From a bacterium (GTDB lineage: Bacteria; Cyanobacteriota; Vampirovibrionia; Obscuribacterales; Obscuribacteraceae): 64,000 bases of DNA. Shown here in pieces: positions 8,840 to 18,744 of the stretch. Location of the stretch: assembly GCA_018062085.1 (NCBI GenBank), contig JAGOSY010000001.1, forward strand, positions 365,180 to 429,179, in the 5' to 3' direction. The position numbers and the translations under genes were made by a program. Numbering within the stretch: position 1 is the first letter of the stretch; each line of letters starts with the position of its first letter. A model generated the notes under the pieces. It made no database searches. It was not told where the DNA came from and saw only the letters and a list, made by a program, of their open reading frames with translations.

Positions 8840-9421
8840 TTGACGGCATTGACTAAATTATTAAACCTTCAAACCCTTGCCCTAGCCTTGGTTCTGGCTC
8901 TTTTTGGCAGCCAACCGGGCGATTGCCAACAAAGCTACAAAGTGGGCGGCACGCGCATGATTCAGGGCTCAAACCTAGCTCGGCCGGCAGATACCTACAT
9001 CACCAGGGGCACTCTCAGCCCATCGGCCCAGATACCTGTATATGGCTCAGCCCCGGTTCAGCCCCAATCGCGCTATCCGCAGGGTTACCTGACACCAGCC
9101 CAAGCGGCCAACAACCAACAACAAGGCAGTCAGCAAATGGGCGGTTTGCCCAATGCCCGTATGGGCGCAACCGTCGGCATGCCCGGCGACTATATGCGCT
9201 CTGATTTAAATCCCAACTATAGCTTGCGCAAACAAGAAGTGCGCCACAACGGCTACGTCACTATTCCAACGCAAATTCAAACTCGGCCCAACAGCAGGCC
9301 AGCGGTAGCGACATATGGTAGCGGCGGCTCGATGCAGCAAAGCTCAAGCCCTAGACCCGGCAGCACCGCCGCTAGCACCTATGGCAGCTCCAGCGGCACA
9401 AGCTCGTATAAAGGTTATTAG
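8840..9421 (+). CDS. Secreted low-complexity protein of unknown function
   Basis: A 193-residue protein with a hydrophobic signal segment (about 6-25) that ends near a Cys, followed by a region dominated by Gln, Ser, Pro, Gly, Asn and Tyr without recognisable domains. The C-terminal third is Ser/Gly/Tyr repeats such as TYGSSSG. A disordered envelope or extracellular protein is likely. The start is a TTG at 8840 (LTALTKLLN-type N terminus); no ATG lies upstream in frame. I do not recognise the family. Confidence 0.55.
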   Translation: MTALTKLLNLQTLALALVLALFGSQPGDCQQSYKVGGTRMIQGSNLARPADTYITRGTLSPSAQIPVYGSAPVQPQSRYPQGYLTPAQAANNQQQGSQQMGGLPNARMGATVGMPGDYMRSDLNPNYSLRKQEVRHNGYVTIPTQIQTRPNSRPAVATYGSGGSMQQSSSPRPGSTAASTYGSSSGTSSYKGY

Positions 9422-9521
9422 CAAAGGGTATTACTAGTACAAAAATCTGTATTCTCGATCTGGCCAACTATAGCCGCGCTTTGCAGTGCTAAAATTTCGG
9501 CTATATACAGAGGCTATACAG

Positions 9522-10706
9522 ATGACTGAATTGAAAAGAGTAGTTGTAATTGGCGGCGCTGGAGCCATGGGCCAGGTGATTGTCAAAGATTTGCTAGAAA
9601 ACGAGCAAATCGAAGTAGTAATTGCAGACTACGATCGTGACAAAGCCGATCAATTTGCCGAATCATTAAAGTCAGATAGAGTGAGAGGCGACTTTACCGA
9701 CATCACCAATCGTCCAATTATGGTGAAGATTTTAGCCAAAGCGGCTTGTGTCATTAATTCCACCCCCTACTATCACAACGTCAATGTCATGGAAGCAGCT
9801 CTCGAAGCAGACACCAACTACATCGACCTAGGTGGTCTCTTTCATGTGACAAAAGAACAGTTGAAGTTGCATGAGCGCTTCAAAGAAAAAAATCTGACAG
9901 CAATAGTTGGCATGGGTGCTGCTCCCGGTATGACAAATATTATGGCCGAAGCGGGCCAACGAGACTTAGATACCGTCGAGTCAATAGATATTTTGGTGGG
10001 CTCGGTCGACAATGTCAAAGTAGATCATCCTTTCATGCCACCATATTCAATTGAAACTTTAATCGACGAATATACGCTTAACCCGATGGTATTCGAAGAT
10101 GGTGAATACAAAGCAGAAGAACCACTATCCGGAGCCTTAATGGTTGATTTCCCGCAGCCAGTCGGTAAGCAAGAAGCAATCTATACTTTGCACTCTGAAG
10201 TTTTGACTATTCCCATGACTTACAAAGACAAAGGCATCAAACGTGTTACTTTCAGACTTGGCCTGCCCCTTGAGTTTCACGAAAAAATCAAATTCTTGAT
10301 GGCCTTGGGCTTTGGCGAGAAAAAACAAATTGCCACCAAAGAAGGTGACTTCACCCCGCGCAAATTATTAGCCGAAATGATTGGCAAATTCCCCGTGCCC
10401 CAGAACGAGCCCGATGACTGCGAAGTTATTCGCGTTGATATCAAAGGCACTCAAGGCGGCAAAGAAAAATGGGTGCGCATGGAAACAACTGTGGTGTCAG
10501 ACAAGAAATGGAAAGTTTCTTGTGGCGCCCTTGATACAGGAGTGCCACCATCTATAGCCGCACAGATGATCATTGCCAATCAAGTCAAAGATAAAGGAGT
10601 GCTAGCTCCAGAAGTGGCTCTAGATCCAGATCTATTCTTTGCCGAATTAGAGAAACGCAATATTGCAATTAAACGGCTTGAGCCACAGCTTGCAGGGCAG
10701 CAATAG
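9522..10706 (+). CDS. Saccharopine-dehydrogenase-family oxidoreductase
   Basis: The protein has 394 residues. The Rossmann signature VVVIGGAGAMGQVIVKDL opens it and ADYDRDKA follows at the second strand, as in NAD(P)-dependent saccharopine dehydrogenase and carboxynorspermidine-synthase-like enzymes. The substrate is undetermined; amino-acid or polyamine metabolism is likely. I place the start at ATG 9522, after AGAGG, rather than at 9486, which would add 12 residues ahead of the Rossmann strand. Its 3' end overlaps convergent fabD by 38 bp, an unusually long coding overlap. Confidence 0.82.
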   Translation: MTELKRVVVIGGAGAMGQVIVKDLLENEQIEVVIADYDRDKADQFAESLKSDRVRGDFTDITNRPIMVKILAKAACVINSTPYYHNVNVMEAALEADTNYIDLGGLFHVTKEQLKLHERFKEKNLTAIVGMGAAPGMTNIMAEAGQRDLDTVESIDILVGSVDNVKVDHPFMPPYSIETLIDEYTLNPMVFEDGEYKAEEPLSGALMVDFPQPVGKQEAIYTLHSEVLTIPMTYKDKGIKRVTFRLGLPLEFHEKIKFLMALGFGEKKQIATKEGDFTPRKLLAEMIGKFPVPQNEPDDCEVIRVDIKGTQGGKEKWVRMETTVVSDKKWKVSCGALDTGVPPSIAAQMIIANQVKDKGVLAPEVALDPDLFFAELEKRNIAIKRLEPQLAGQQ

Positions 10707-11613
10707 TAGCCTTAAGTGATTCGCTATCGCTGACATTGTAGATTTTTACTGAGCGATCAATTTTCTTGACGAGCCCAGCTAAAACTTTTCCGGGGCCGAT
10801 TTCAACTATTGTATCGACGCCTTGGGCAACCAAGTACTCAACTGTAGCAGTCCATCGCACTGGGCTCTCCATCTGCTTAGCTAGCTTTGCCTTTAGCTCG
10901 ACAGCTTGTTTGGATACCTGAGCATCAAAGTTTTGCACCACACCACAGGTACCATCATCAAATTTGCTAGATTCTAAAGCTTGTGAAAATTCTTTGGCAG
11001 CTACCGACATCAGAGGTGAATGGAAAGCACCACCAACAGGTAGCGGAATAGCCTTACCTGAGCGCTCTTTCACCAATGCACCAGCGCGAGCAACAGCTTC
11101 AGGATTACCAGAGATAACAAGTTGATCTTTAGTGTTGAAGTTTGCCACCACTACAACCTCATCCGCCATAGAGGCCTCAGCACAAAGACTTTCAAGAGCA
11201 TCTGGAGCCATGCCAAGCACGGCTGTCATCGCCCCTTTAGGACAATTTTCCATAAGACTAGAACGTTTATCAACAAGCTTGACCGCGTCTTCAAGTGATA
11301 GCACCTGTGCCACCACTAAGGCAGTAATTTCACCCAGTGAATGACCGGCAACAAAATCTGGCTTTGGCCCACCAAGCTTTTCGTAGCAAGCCCAAGCCGC
11401 TAACGATGTGGCGAGAATTGTTGGCTGAGTATTGATAGTGCGCTTGAGCTCAGCTTCTGGTCCTTCAAAACAAAGGGCGCTGAGGGCTCGACCAGAGGTT
11501 TTGTCGATCTGCTCGTAAATTGCTTTAGCTTCATCGTAATTATTGAATAAGTCAAAACCCATACCGACGCTCTGAGATCCCTGCCCGGGAAACACACAAG
11601 CAAGCTTTGCCAT
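10669..11613 (-). CDS. fabD: Malonyl-CoA:ACP transacylase
   Basis: A 314-residue enzyme that loads malonyl onto acyl-carrier protein for fatty-acid synthesis. FPGQGSQ at the N terminus, the nucleophile Ser92 in GHSLGE, and His198 in GGAFHSPLM are all present, and the length is normal for the family. It is the last gene of the yceD-rpmF-plsX-fabD run, 31 bp after plsX. fabH, which often sits between plsX and fabD, is absent here. Confidence 0.96.
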   Translation of the reverse strand: MAKLACVFPGQGSQSVGMGFDLFNNYDEAKAIYEQIDKTSGRALSALCFEGPEAELKRTINTQPTILATSLAAWACYEKLGGPKPDFVAGHSLGEITALVVAQVLSLEDAVKLVDKRSSLMENCPKGAMTAVLGMAPDALESLCAEASMADEVVVVANFNTKDQLVISGNPEAVARAGALVKERSGKAIPLPVGGAFHSPLMSVAAKEFSQALESSKFDDGTCGVVQNFDAQVSKQAVELKAKLAKQMESPVRWTATVEYLVAQGVDTIVEIGPGKVLAGLVKKIDRSVKIYNVSDSESLKATIAALQAVAQAV

Positions 11614-11644
11614 GGCATTTATTCCTTTTAGATAGCTACTTAAA

Positions 11645-12694
11645 TTATAAAATAGTGACTGTTGGTTCAGCCGTATCAGTCTTTACTGGTTTTAGGTTGG
11701 TTTGAAAAAAAGATTGTTCGATTCTCGAAACAACATCGGCTTTGACCATATCGCAAGCCACGCGAATAGCGTTCTTGACGGCAGTATGCCTAGAGCCACC
11801 GTGGGCAATGACACATACTCCTTTTAGACCAATTAAGAAAGCACCGCCGAATTCATCGGGGTCAACTCTCTTCTTTAGCGCTTGAAAAGCTGGTTTGGCA
11901 ATCGCTCCACCAAGTTTGCCCCGAGGTGAACTCAAAAGCTCTTGCTTGAGCATGTGGTTAATCATCTTGGCAATGCCTTCGGCGGTCTTAAGCGAAACGT
12001 TGCCAGTAAAGCCATCGGTGACAACAACGTCAACCTTGCCCATAGGATAGTCACGGCCTTCAACAAAGCCAATGAAATTAATATCTTCGCGAGCTTTGAG
12101 CAGACGATAAGCATCTTGAACCAGCTGAGTGCCTTTGGTTTCTTCAGCACCGATATTGAGAACGCCCACTCTTGGGCGCTTGACGTTGTGCAAACCAGAA
12201 TAAAGAATTGAGCCCATCAAACCAAACTGCATCAACATATGGGCATCGCAATCGGTATTGGCGCCAGCGTCGACGACAATGCAACGATTGGGATGAATGG
12301 TCGGCATCTCGCAGGCAATAGCGCAGCGCGAAATATTGGGCAAGCGACCAATGTTGAAAGTGGCGGCCACAGCTGCCGCACCGGTGGAGCCGCAGGCGAC
12401 CACAGCATCTGCGTGACCTTCCTTGACTTGCTTCATAGCTAAAACAATAGACGAATCTTTCTTGCGAAGAATTGCCTTACTTGGTTTCTCGTCCATGGCC
12501 ACAACTTCAGAGGCGGCCACCAAAGATATGTTTAGCCCGGCAATCTCGTGGCGTTTAAGCTCAGCTTCGATTGCCGGCAATAGACCCACCAATTGAACCG
12601 AAATGCCATATTCACGGGCAGCCAAAACGGCGCCGTGAACTACTTCACGAGGAGCATAGTCACCGCCCATCGCGTCTATGGCCACTCGAATCAT
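11645..12694 (-). CDS. plsX: Phosphate acyltransferase PlsX
   Basis: A 349-residue enzyme that converts acyl-ACP to acyl-phosphate, the first step toward phosphatidic acid with PlsY. The N terminus IRVAIDAMGGDYAPREVV, the SKAILRKKDSS segment, CGSTGAA and DGFTGNVSLKTAEG are family signatures. It lies downstream of rpmF in the widely conserved ribosomal-protein/lipid-synthesis operon. Confidence 0.96.
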   Translation of the reverse strand: MIRVAIDAMGGDYAPREVVHGAVLAAREYGISVQLVGLLPAIEAELKRHEIAGLNISLVAASEVVAMDEKPSKAILRKKDSSIVLAMKQVKEGHADAVVACGSTGAAAVAATFNIGRLPNISRCAIACEMPTIHPNRCIVVDAGANTDCDAHMLMQFGLMGSILYSGLHNVKRPRVGVLNIGAEETKGTQLVQDAYRLLKAREDINFIGFVEGRDYPMGKVDVVVTDGFTGNVSLKTAEGIAKMINHMLKQELLSSPRGKLGGAIAKPAFQALKKRVDPDEFGGAFLIGLKGVCVIAHGGSRHTAVKNAIRVACDMVKADVVSRIEQSFFQTNLKPVKTDTAEPTVTIL

Positions 12695-12776
12695 GCCAGA
12701 CTCCAGATTTGACTCGTTGTCAAACTAATCACACCAATGAATAACTAAGTCTAATGACCCATGTTAATTGAAATAA

Positions 12777-12962
12777 CTAAACGACAGCGTCTCTTAGTCT
12801 GGCTGGTCTACCGCGGTAGTAACCGCAGGATCCGCAAGCAGTATGACTGCGTTTCGGAGCGCCACAATTGGCACAAGTGCCGACTGTCTGAGCAGAAGCT
12901 TTCCAGTGCGCTCTGCGCTGGTGTTGTTTCTGGTGGGATGTTTTCTTCTTCGGAACAGCCAT
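12777..12962 (-). CDS. rpmF: 50S ribosomal protein L32
   Basis: A 61-residue basic protein beginning AVPKKKTSHQKQHQRRAHWK, with two Cys-x2-Cys knuckles (CANC and CGSC) that form the zinc-binding site of the Cys-containing L32 type. Length and order (yceD before, plsX after) fit the conserved operon. Confidence 0.96.
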   Translation of the reverse strand: MAVPKKKTSHQKQHQRRAHWKASAQTVGTCANCGAPKRSHTACGSCGYYRGRPARLRDAVV

Positions 12963-13014
12963 TGCTGTATCGATCCTCCATATTCCGGACTAATTATTAT
13001 CTACTAAAAAGCCT

Positions 13015-13563
13015 CTATTCCTGGTTAGGAAAGAGAGTCTTTAGGTTCTTCCAGCGAGGGTCGATTGGTTTTTGGTCTTGACTCTCTTCAGAGCCAGAAC
13101 CGGAAACGCTGCTGCCGCAAGGGCCTTCCGGCTTTGGAGGACCGGGACACTCATCGCCGCAACGACTAAATACTGGAGAAGCTAACGTTACAGCTTGATA
13201 CACAACGTCACTGATGTCAATGAAACCATCCTCAGGAATCGAATCATAAAAATCATCTTTAAGTAATTCTTTGTCCCGAGGAGCACCCATTTCAAATTCG
13301 GCCATGGCCCCTAGGCGCGGGACGAAGTACTCATCAAGGTCAACGCTCAAAGCATAGAAATAGGGACGAAGGCAGGTCTGACACTGCAGTTTAAGTAAAC
13401 TTTTGACATTGCCAGTCAGTTTGACGCCGCCTGCGGCCAGACTCAAAAGCAATTCGCCAACGACGGGCTTGACGGCCTCATCGATAGGCAAAACTTCATT
13501 AAAGGCAATATTTTCACGACGCTGAGGAGTTTCCTTCAAATCGTCTACTGAGATTCTAGTCAT
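13015..13563 (-). CDS. yceD: YceD/DUF177 family protein
   Basis: A 182-residue protein with the DUF177 core: a Cys pair in KLQCQTCLRPY and the downstream VDLDEYFVP. The family is linked to 23S rRNA accumulation and large-subunit assembly and is almost always directly upstream of rpmF, as here (52-bp gap). A second Cys pair (SRCGDECPG) lies near the C terminus, followed by a Gly/Ser-rich stretch. Confidence 0.9.
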   Translation of the reverse strand: MTRISVDDLKETPQRRENIAFNEVLPIDEAVKPVVGELLLSLAAGGVKLTGNVKSLLKLQCQTCLRPYFYALSVDLDEYFVPRLGAMAEFEMGAPRDKELLKDDFYDSIPEDGFIDISDVVYQAVTLASPVFSRCGDECPGPPKPEGPCGSSVSGSGSEESQDQKPIDPRWKNLKTLFPNQE

Positions 13564-13587
13564 TGTTATAGATTATGCTTGAGGAAA

Positions 13588-14946
13588 ATGAATTATAGTA
13601 CATCACCGAAACTCTTAATTAAGGCCTCATCGGTCTGGACAGGCACAGGACAATCGTTTGGCCAGACAGCGGTAGTTGTAGAAGCTGGCAAAATTGCGGC
13701 CATTCTCAGCCAGGAGCAGGCCGAAAGCCTGATGACAAGAGACTATGAGACCATGATCATAGTCAATTTGCCCAACTGCGTGCTGACGCCAGGCCTATTC
13801 AATCTTCACACCCACCTTGATTATTCGCAAGCGCCAGCTATACAAGAGAACATCTCTTTGTTTACATGGATGGCCCAATTAGTGGCCAGCACGAGGTCAT
13901 GGTCACAAGAAGACTTTGCTCGCTCAGCGCAAGCTGGGGCAAAATCTGCCGCTCTAGCAGGTACTACATATTTAGTAGATAGCTCATACAGTGGCCAAGC
14001 AGCTGAAGCCATTGCTCAAATTGGCCTAAAGGGCCTCGTCGGCCTCGAGCTGTTTGGCTTAGACGACAGCCTCGCTGAACGCATCTTTGACCTTTGGCAA
14101 AAACGTTATCAATCTTTAATCAGCACCGCTAGTGGTGCGCTGACGAAAGCCATCAGCAGCGGTCAAGTGGCAATCACTATTGCGCCTCACGCTCCCTACA
14201 CCGTGGCCCCAGACCTCTGGGCCAGAGCCAAAGCCTGGGCCGCCAGCCAAGACTTAATGCTCACGGCTCACCTAGCTGAATCAAAAGAAGAAGCAGATTG
14301 GATTTTCAGTCAATGCCCAGCACTAGACGACTATTTGTCTAAAGTAATGCCACCGAATCAAAATAAGCCAGTTGCTAGCCTATTGAATGAATTGACTTGG
14401 CGCGGGCAAAAGCGAACTCCCACTAAACATCTCAAACATTTTGACTTGCTCGATGACAACCTCATTGCCGCCCACTGCATCGAGTTAAGTCACGACGACC
14501 GGCAAATATTCGCTGAAAGTGGAGCTAGAGCTGCACTCTGCCGCCGCAGCAATAGCCGTCTTTTAACCGGCTCAGTGGCAATAAGCAAGTTTATTGAACT
14601 CGACATCAGATTTGGACTTGGCAGCGATAGCCTGGCTTCAAACAGCGATCTCAGCATGCTCAAAGAAGCCGCGACTTGGCTGGCTCATTTGACAGCAACA
14701 GAAGCGCTCAGACTGATTACGATTAAAGCAGCTGAGGCTGTTAATATGGCCGAAAAAACGGGTTCAATTGCAGTAGGTAAGGCAGCCGACTTGGCAGCTT
14801 TCCCCCTCGACAGCAATTTTTGGCAGGAAGATCATGATCAAGAGGCTATTGTTCGCAGGCTTTTAGAGGTAGCACCAAATGCCAGTGACCTGATGGTCGA
14901 CGGCAAATTTATCCTTCGCCAGGGCAAACTATTTGCTGATAGCTAG
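13588..14946 (+). CDS. Metal-dependent amidohydrolase (deaminase-like)
   Basis: A 452-residue member of the TRZ/ATZ-MtaD-SsnA group of amidohydrolases. Metal and catalytic motifs occur in the expected order: NLHTHLDYS, APHAPYT, TAHLAES, AAHCIEL and GSDSLAS. Relatives deaminate S-adenosylhomocysteine, methylthioadenosine or guanine, and the substrate is not resolved. A TTG nine bases upstream is an alternative start; I use ATG 13588, after GAGGA. It diverges from yceD, leaving only about 25 bp between the two starts. Confidence 0.82.
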   Translation: MNYSTSPKLLIKASSVWTGTGQSFGQTAVVVEAGKIAAILSQEQAESLMTRDYETMIIVNLPNCVLTPGLFNLHTHLDYSQAPAIQENISLFTWMAQLVASTRSWSQEDFARSAQAGAKSAALAGTTYLVDSSYSGQAAEAIAQIGLKGLVGLELFGLDDSLAERIFDLWQKRYQSLISTASGALTKAISSGQVAITIAPHAPYTVAPDLWARAKAWAASQDLMLTAHLAESKEEADWIFSQCPALDDYLSKVMPPNQNKPVASLLNELTWRGQKRTPTKHLKHFDLLDDNLIAAHCIELSHDDRQIFAESGARAALCRRSNSRLLTGSVAISKFIELDIRFGLGSDSLASNSDLSMLKEAATWLAHLTATEALRLITIKAAEAVNMAEKTGSIAVGKAADLAAFPLDSNFWQEDHDQEAIVRRLLEVAPNASDLMVDGKFILRQGKLFADS

Positions 14947-15031
14947 TGCAAGAGAAGAGATTAATCTATACTGATTTGACTGATTTCACTGAATTTTGAT
15001 TTGTAATTTCCAGAAAAAGGGTCTATTTCAA

Positions 15032-15730
15032 ATGGCAGGACGCACGGACCATATATGTAGCGGAAGAACTTGTATGTTCTGTCGCGTGCTGGACAATCCA
15101 CAAAGAGCCCAGCTTGCAGGCACAAGAGTCTTTATGGACAACCAGGTAATTGAGCGAGTTAAAGAACTTGAGCAACGCTCACTCTTGACTGCTGGGCAAA
15201 CTAATTTATCTAGCGCCAATGGCGAAGAAATCGAAAAGCTTGCTCTACTTGACACCCTGACCGAGCTTTATAATTCGCGCACATTTACGAAAGAAGTCAA
15301 AGACGAACTGAAGAGGGCCAAACGCTACAAGCGCCCAGTCTCACTTTGCATGGTGGCAGTTGACGGCTTTAGAGACATTCAGCGTTCATATGGCGCCCTT
15401 ACGTCAGATGCTGTCTTGAAAGTAATCGGCGGCGTCTTACGCGGGGCAGTTCGTGACGTTGACATCCCTGCGCGCTATAGCTCAGAAGAATTTGCCATTA
15501 TTTTGCCTGAAACAAATGCCTCTGGCGCGGCCATCGTGGCTGAACGCATTCGCAATCGTGTAGCTAGTCACGGTATCACCCACAACTGGCACAATCTCAA
15601 AGTGACAACCAGTGTAGGCTTGGCAGCCTTCCCTACTCACGCTAGAGAGCACGACGAACTATTGGCGCGCACCATTCAAGCTCTAGAACTAGCCGTGCAG
15701 CGCGGTGGCGACCAAGTTATCACGGCCTAG
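15032..15730 (+). CDS. Degenerate GGDEF-domain protein
   Basis: The 232-residue protein has an N-terminal region with CSGRTCMFCRVL (three Cys residues), a short coiled coil, then a GGDEF fold (about 75-230) recognisable from DTLTELYNSRTF, LKRAKRYKRPVSL and TSVGLAAFP. The active-site loop reads YSSEEF instead of GG(D/E)EF, so both glycines that contact GTP are replaced and catalysis is unlikely. A c-di-GMP/GTP-sensing or scaffolding role is more probable. ATG 15032 gives the natural N terminus. Confidence 0.8.
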   Translation: MAGRTDHICSGRTCMFCRVLDNPQRAQLAGTRVFMDNQVIERVKELEQRSLLTAGQTNLSSANGEEIEKLALLDTLTELYNSRTFTKEVKDELKRAKRYKRPVSLCMVAVDGFRDIQRSYGALTSDAVLKVIGGVLRGAVRDVDIPARYSSEEFAIILPETNASGAAIVAERIRNRVASHGITHNWHNLKVTTSVGLAAFPTHAREHDELLARTIQALELAVQRGGDQVITA

Positions 15731-15836
15731 ACTTAGAAAAGCTTCACGGCTAGGCTGAAGACAAGGCTTTCAAGAGCAGTTTTACGCTAGAATTTGACCT
15801 TCCGTAGGTCAATATTTAGGCTGTAATTTTTAAACC

Positions 15837-17399
15837 ATGAGCATATTCGGACAAAAGAGCGGCTCCCACAAAGGAAGCTCAAGAGATTTCTTCCGAGACT
15901 GGAAACCCTTTGCGGTTTTAGGAGTCTTGGCCTGGTCATTATTTTCACTATTCCAAATTGTGCCAGAGGGCAATATTGCAGAGTGGCAGCGGCTTGCCAA
16001 CCTCACTGGCAACGACCTGCAAGTTGAGGTTCTCAAACGGGTAGAAAAGATTCCTGGTTGGGACAAAATGAACAACTACCAGAAAGAAGATGCTGTCAAA
16101 ACCGAATATGACAATGCTGGCATGGGAAATAACATACAAGTACTAGCTAATTACAAAGGCTACTCACTGTTTACCAACCTCAAGCTTGGTCTTGACTTAC
16201 GTGGTGGCAGCCAACTCCTTCTCAAAGCCATACCAGCACCACCAGAGGTGCCAGAAATAACCACCCCTGTGATGGACGGTGTCCTCACTGTTATCAACAA
16301 CCGCATCAACAGCCTTGGAGTCTCAGAAACACTGGTACAAAGAGCTGGCAAAGACCGCTTAATTGTAGAATTGCCAGGTATCAAAGACCCGCAGCAAGCC
16401 AAAGATCGCATCGGCACCACTGCCATGCTTGAGTTCAAAGAATTAGACTTCACCTCCGAAGGTATACCCTATTGGAAAGAAGTCGGCCTCACAGGTGCTG
16501 ACTTCAAAAGAGCCCAGGGTACGCCTACAGCCGGCGGTACATGGCAAGTTGATTTTGAATTTAAAGATCGTGGCGCCAAGAAGTTTGGTGAATTAACATC
16601 ACGCTTAGTTGGTAAGTGCATTGGTATTTTTCTTGATGGCCAGCCCACTGATAGAGGTGCCGATGGCCGACCAGTGCCATTAGAAAGATACCAGGGTGTG
16701 CGCGTTAACGAGCCTATCATGGGCGGCCGCGGCCAAATCACAGGCAGCTTCTCTCGTGATCAAGCTGTAGACCTAGCCCTCAAGCTCAATGCTGGTGCTC
16801 TACCAGTGCCAATTGAAATTTTAGAAGAGCGCACAGTCGGAGCTACACTGGGACAAGATTCTATTCATAAGAGCATGATTGCCGGGGCCGTCGGAATTGC
16901 TGCAGTTATGGTCTTCATGGTAGTGATTTACGGTCTACCAGGCTTGATTGCCGACCTAGCCCTAATACTCTATACACTAGCTACACTAGCCATTTTCAAA
17001 ACCATTCCAGTAACGCTAACCCTGGCAGGGATTGCCGGATTTATTCTCTCGATTGGTATGGCCGTCGATGCCAACATTCTGATTTTTGAGCGAACGAAAG
17101 AAGAATTGAATGCTGGCAAAAATCTTTGGGTGGCCGTAGAAAACGGCTTTACGCGGGCGATGTCGTCAATCTTTGACAGTAACGTCAACAGCTTGATTGC
17201 CTGCGGTGTGCTAATGCTCTTTGGTACATCGCTAGTCAAAGGCTTCGCTGTCACCCTGGCAATTGGTGTGGCCGTATCGATGTTCACGGCCATTACCGCC
17301 ACTCGCACCATGTTGCACTTGATTCCATCAAGCCTCGGTTTGTTTGGCCACAAGACTGAAAAGAAAGCTAACAAAGTTTTGACCAAGGAGGCCGTATGA
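15837..17399 (+). CDS. secD: Protein translocase subunit SecD
   Basis: A 520-residue inner-membrane protein with an N-terminal helix, a large periplasmic region starting with LGLDLRGGSQLLL (the SecD signature), and about five C-terminal helices including GMAVDANILIFER, the conserved RND-type motif. With SecF it uses the proton motive force to pull exported proteins through SecYEG. The TGA overlaps the secF ATG by 4 bp. Confidence 0.96.
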   Translation: MSIFGQKSGSHKGSSRDFFRDWKPFAVLGVLAWSLFSLFQIVPEGNIAEWQRLANLTGNDLQVEVLKRVEKIPGWDKMNNYQKEDAVKTEYDNAGMGNNIQVLANYKGYSLFTNLKLGLDLRGGSQLLLKAIPAPPEVPEITTPVMDGVLTVINNRINSLGVSETLVQRAGKDRLIVELPGIKDPQQAKDRIGTTAMLEFKELDFTSEGIPYWKEVGLTGADFKRAQGTPTAGGTWQVDFEFKDRGAKKFGELTSRLVGKCIGIFLDGQPTDRGADGRPVPLERYQGVRVNEPIMGGRGQITGSFSRDQAVDLALKLNAGALPVPIEILEERTVGATLGQDSIHKSMIAGAVGIAAVMVFMVVIYGLPGLIADLALILYTLATLAIFKTIPVTLTLAGIAGFILSIGMAVDANILIFERTKEELNAGKNLWVAVENGFTRAMSSIFDSNVNSLIACGVLMLFGTSLVKGFAVTLAIGVAVSMFTAITATRTMLHLIPSSLGLFGHKTEKKANKVLTKEAV

Positions 17400-18382
17400 C
17401 AGGCTCAGGAACAAACACAAGAAAAAAAGGGCTAGTCGATATAGTCAAATATCGCAGCCTCTGGTTTGCCATTTCGCTGATTTTGACAGTACCAGGAATT
17501 TTCGGTATCGCCGCATGCTTTGCCAAGTATGGCGCCCCGCTGAAACCAGGTATCGATTTTACCGGTGGTTCGATTCTGCAATATCAATTCGAAAAACCGA
17601 CCACTTTAGAGGCCGTGCATAAGGTCTTAGAAGATTCGGGCCTGACTGGTTCACAAGTACAGCAGACTTATATAGCCGGTAAGGAAGCCGTGGTGATGCG
17701 CACCAAAGCTATTGATAGCGAGCAACAAAAGACCCAACTAGACGCTAAATTGACTGAAGTCCTGGGGCCATTTAAGGCCATATCAGTCGACAAGGTAACG
17801 GCAACCATAGGCCCTGAACTGCTTGCCAACGGCCTACTAGCATTACTCGTGACTTTTGGCGGCATGGTTGCTTATATTAGCTACCGCTTCAAATTTGACT
17901 ATGCCGTTTGTGCAATTGCCGCGCTAGTGCATGACGTGCTTGTACTATGCGGCATATTTGCCCTTTTAGGTTTAGCCTTTGGCACCGAAGTCGACAGCCT
18001 ATTTATCTCAGCCATTTTGACAGTAATTGGTTTTTCAGTTCACGACACAATTGTTGTCTTCGACAGAGTAAGAGAAAACGCCAAGTTTGTTGGCAGCAAA
18101 GGAATTGATCCTGAGACCAAACAAGAATATAAGAAGACATTTGGTGACGTAGCTAACGACAGCGTTAACCAGACACTTGCGCGCTCACTCTATACATCAC
18201 TAACCGTTGTCATTACTCTGCTGTCGCTCTACCTACTCGGTGGCAGCACCACTAAGGATTTCGTTCTAGCCATGTTGATTGGCATCATATCTGGTACTTA
18301 TTCCTCCATCTTCAACGCCAGTTGTCTACTGGTCTGGTGGCGGGAGAAAAAACAACAAAAGCGCCAACCGGTCGCGAGCTGA
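17396..18382 (+). CDS. secF: Protein translocase subunit SecF
   Basis: A 328-residue partner of SecD. It has PGIDFTGGSILQY after the first membrane helix, and VIGFSVHDTIVVFDRVREN in the C-terminal helix bundle, both diagnostic of SecF. It is translationally coupled to secD by an ATGA overlap and followed 23 bp later by a small MshEN-like gene, probably in the same transcript. Confidence 0.96.
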   Translation: MTGSGTNTRKKGLVDIVKYRSLWFAISLILTVPGIFGIAACFAKYGAPLKPGIDFTGGSILQYQFEKPTTLEAVHKVLEDSGLTGSQVQQTYIAGKEAVVMRTKAIDSEQQKTQLDAKLTEVLGPFKAISVDKVTATIGPELLANGLLALLVTFGGMVAYISYRFKFDYAVCAIAALVHDVLVLCGIFALLGLAFGTEVDSLFISAILTVIGFSVHDTIVVFDRVRENAKFVGSKGIDPETKQEYKKTFGDVANDSVNQTLARSLYTSLTVVITLLSLYLLGGSTTKDFVLAMLIGIISGTYSSIFNASCLLVWWREKKQQKRQPVAS

Positions 18383-18405
18383 GGAGCTAACGAGCTAAGA
18401 AAATA

Positions 18406-18744
18406 ATGACACATCAAGAACCTTTGTCTGAAGAGCAAAAATGGGAGCTTCTAACTCGCCCTGAGAAACTTGGCGAACTATTATTGAAACGCGGCAAGAT
18501 CTCGCTCACTCAACTAGAAGAACTAATTGATGAACAAAATCAATCGGGCGAACCGCTCGGCAAGCTCATCCTCGCCCGCGGGCTAATGACTGGTCAAGAG
18601 CTTTTGCAAGCCCTAGATATGCAACACAAAACTGATCAAGTGATAATTAAAGCGTTGACTGAAATGTATCAACATCATTCTAGTGCAGAGGCTAGTGCAG
18701 AGGCTAGCACCGAGGCAGGGACAGATTCGGAGAAAAGCGAGTAA
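18406..18744 (+). CDS. Small MshEN/GspE-N-like domain protein
   Basis: A 112-residue protein built almost entirely from a type II secretion ATPase N-terminal-like module: LGELLLKRGKISLTQLEELI and LGKLILARGLMTGQELLQAL are two copies of the LG-x-L-x(5)-L-x(3)-L pattern found in MshEN domains, which bind c-di-GMP. There is no ATPase part. The C terminus is a Glu/Ala/Ser tail encoded by three 12-bp repeats (near 18682-18714). It follows secF closely. A stand-alone c-di-GMP receptor is a reasonable guess; several GGDEF proteins are encoded nearby. Confidence 0.6.
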   Translation: MTHQEPLSEEQKWELLTRPEKLGELLLKRGKISLTQLEELIDEQNQSGEPLGKLILARGLMTGQELLQALDMQHKTDQVIIKALTEMYQHHSSAEASAEASTEAGTDSEKSE

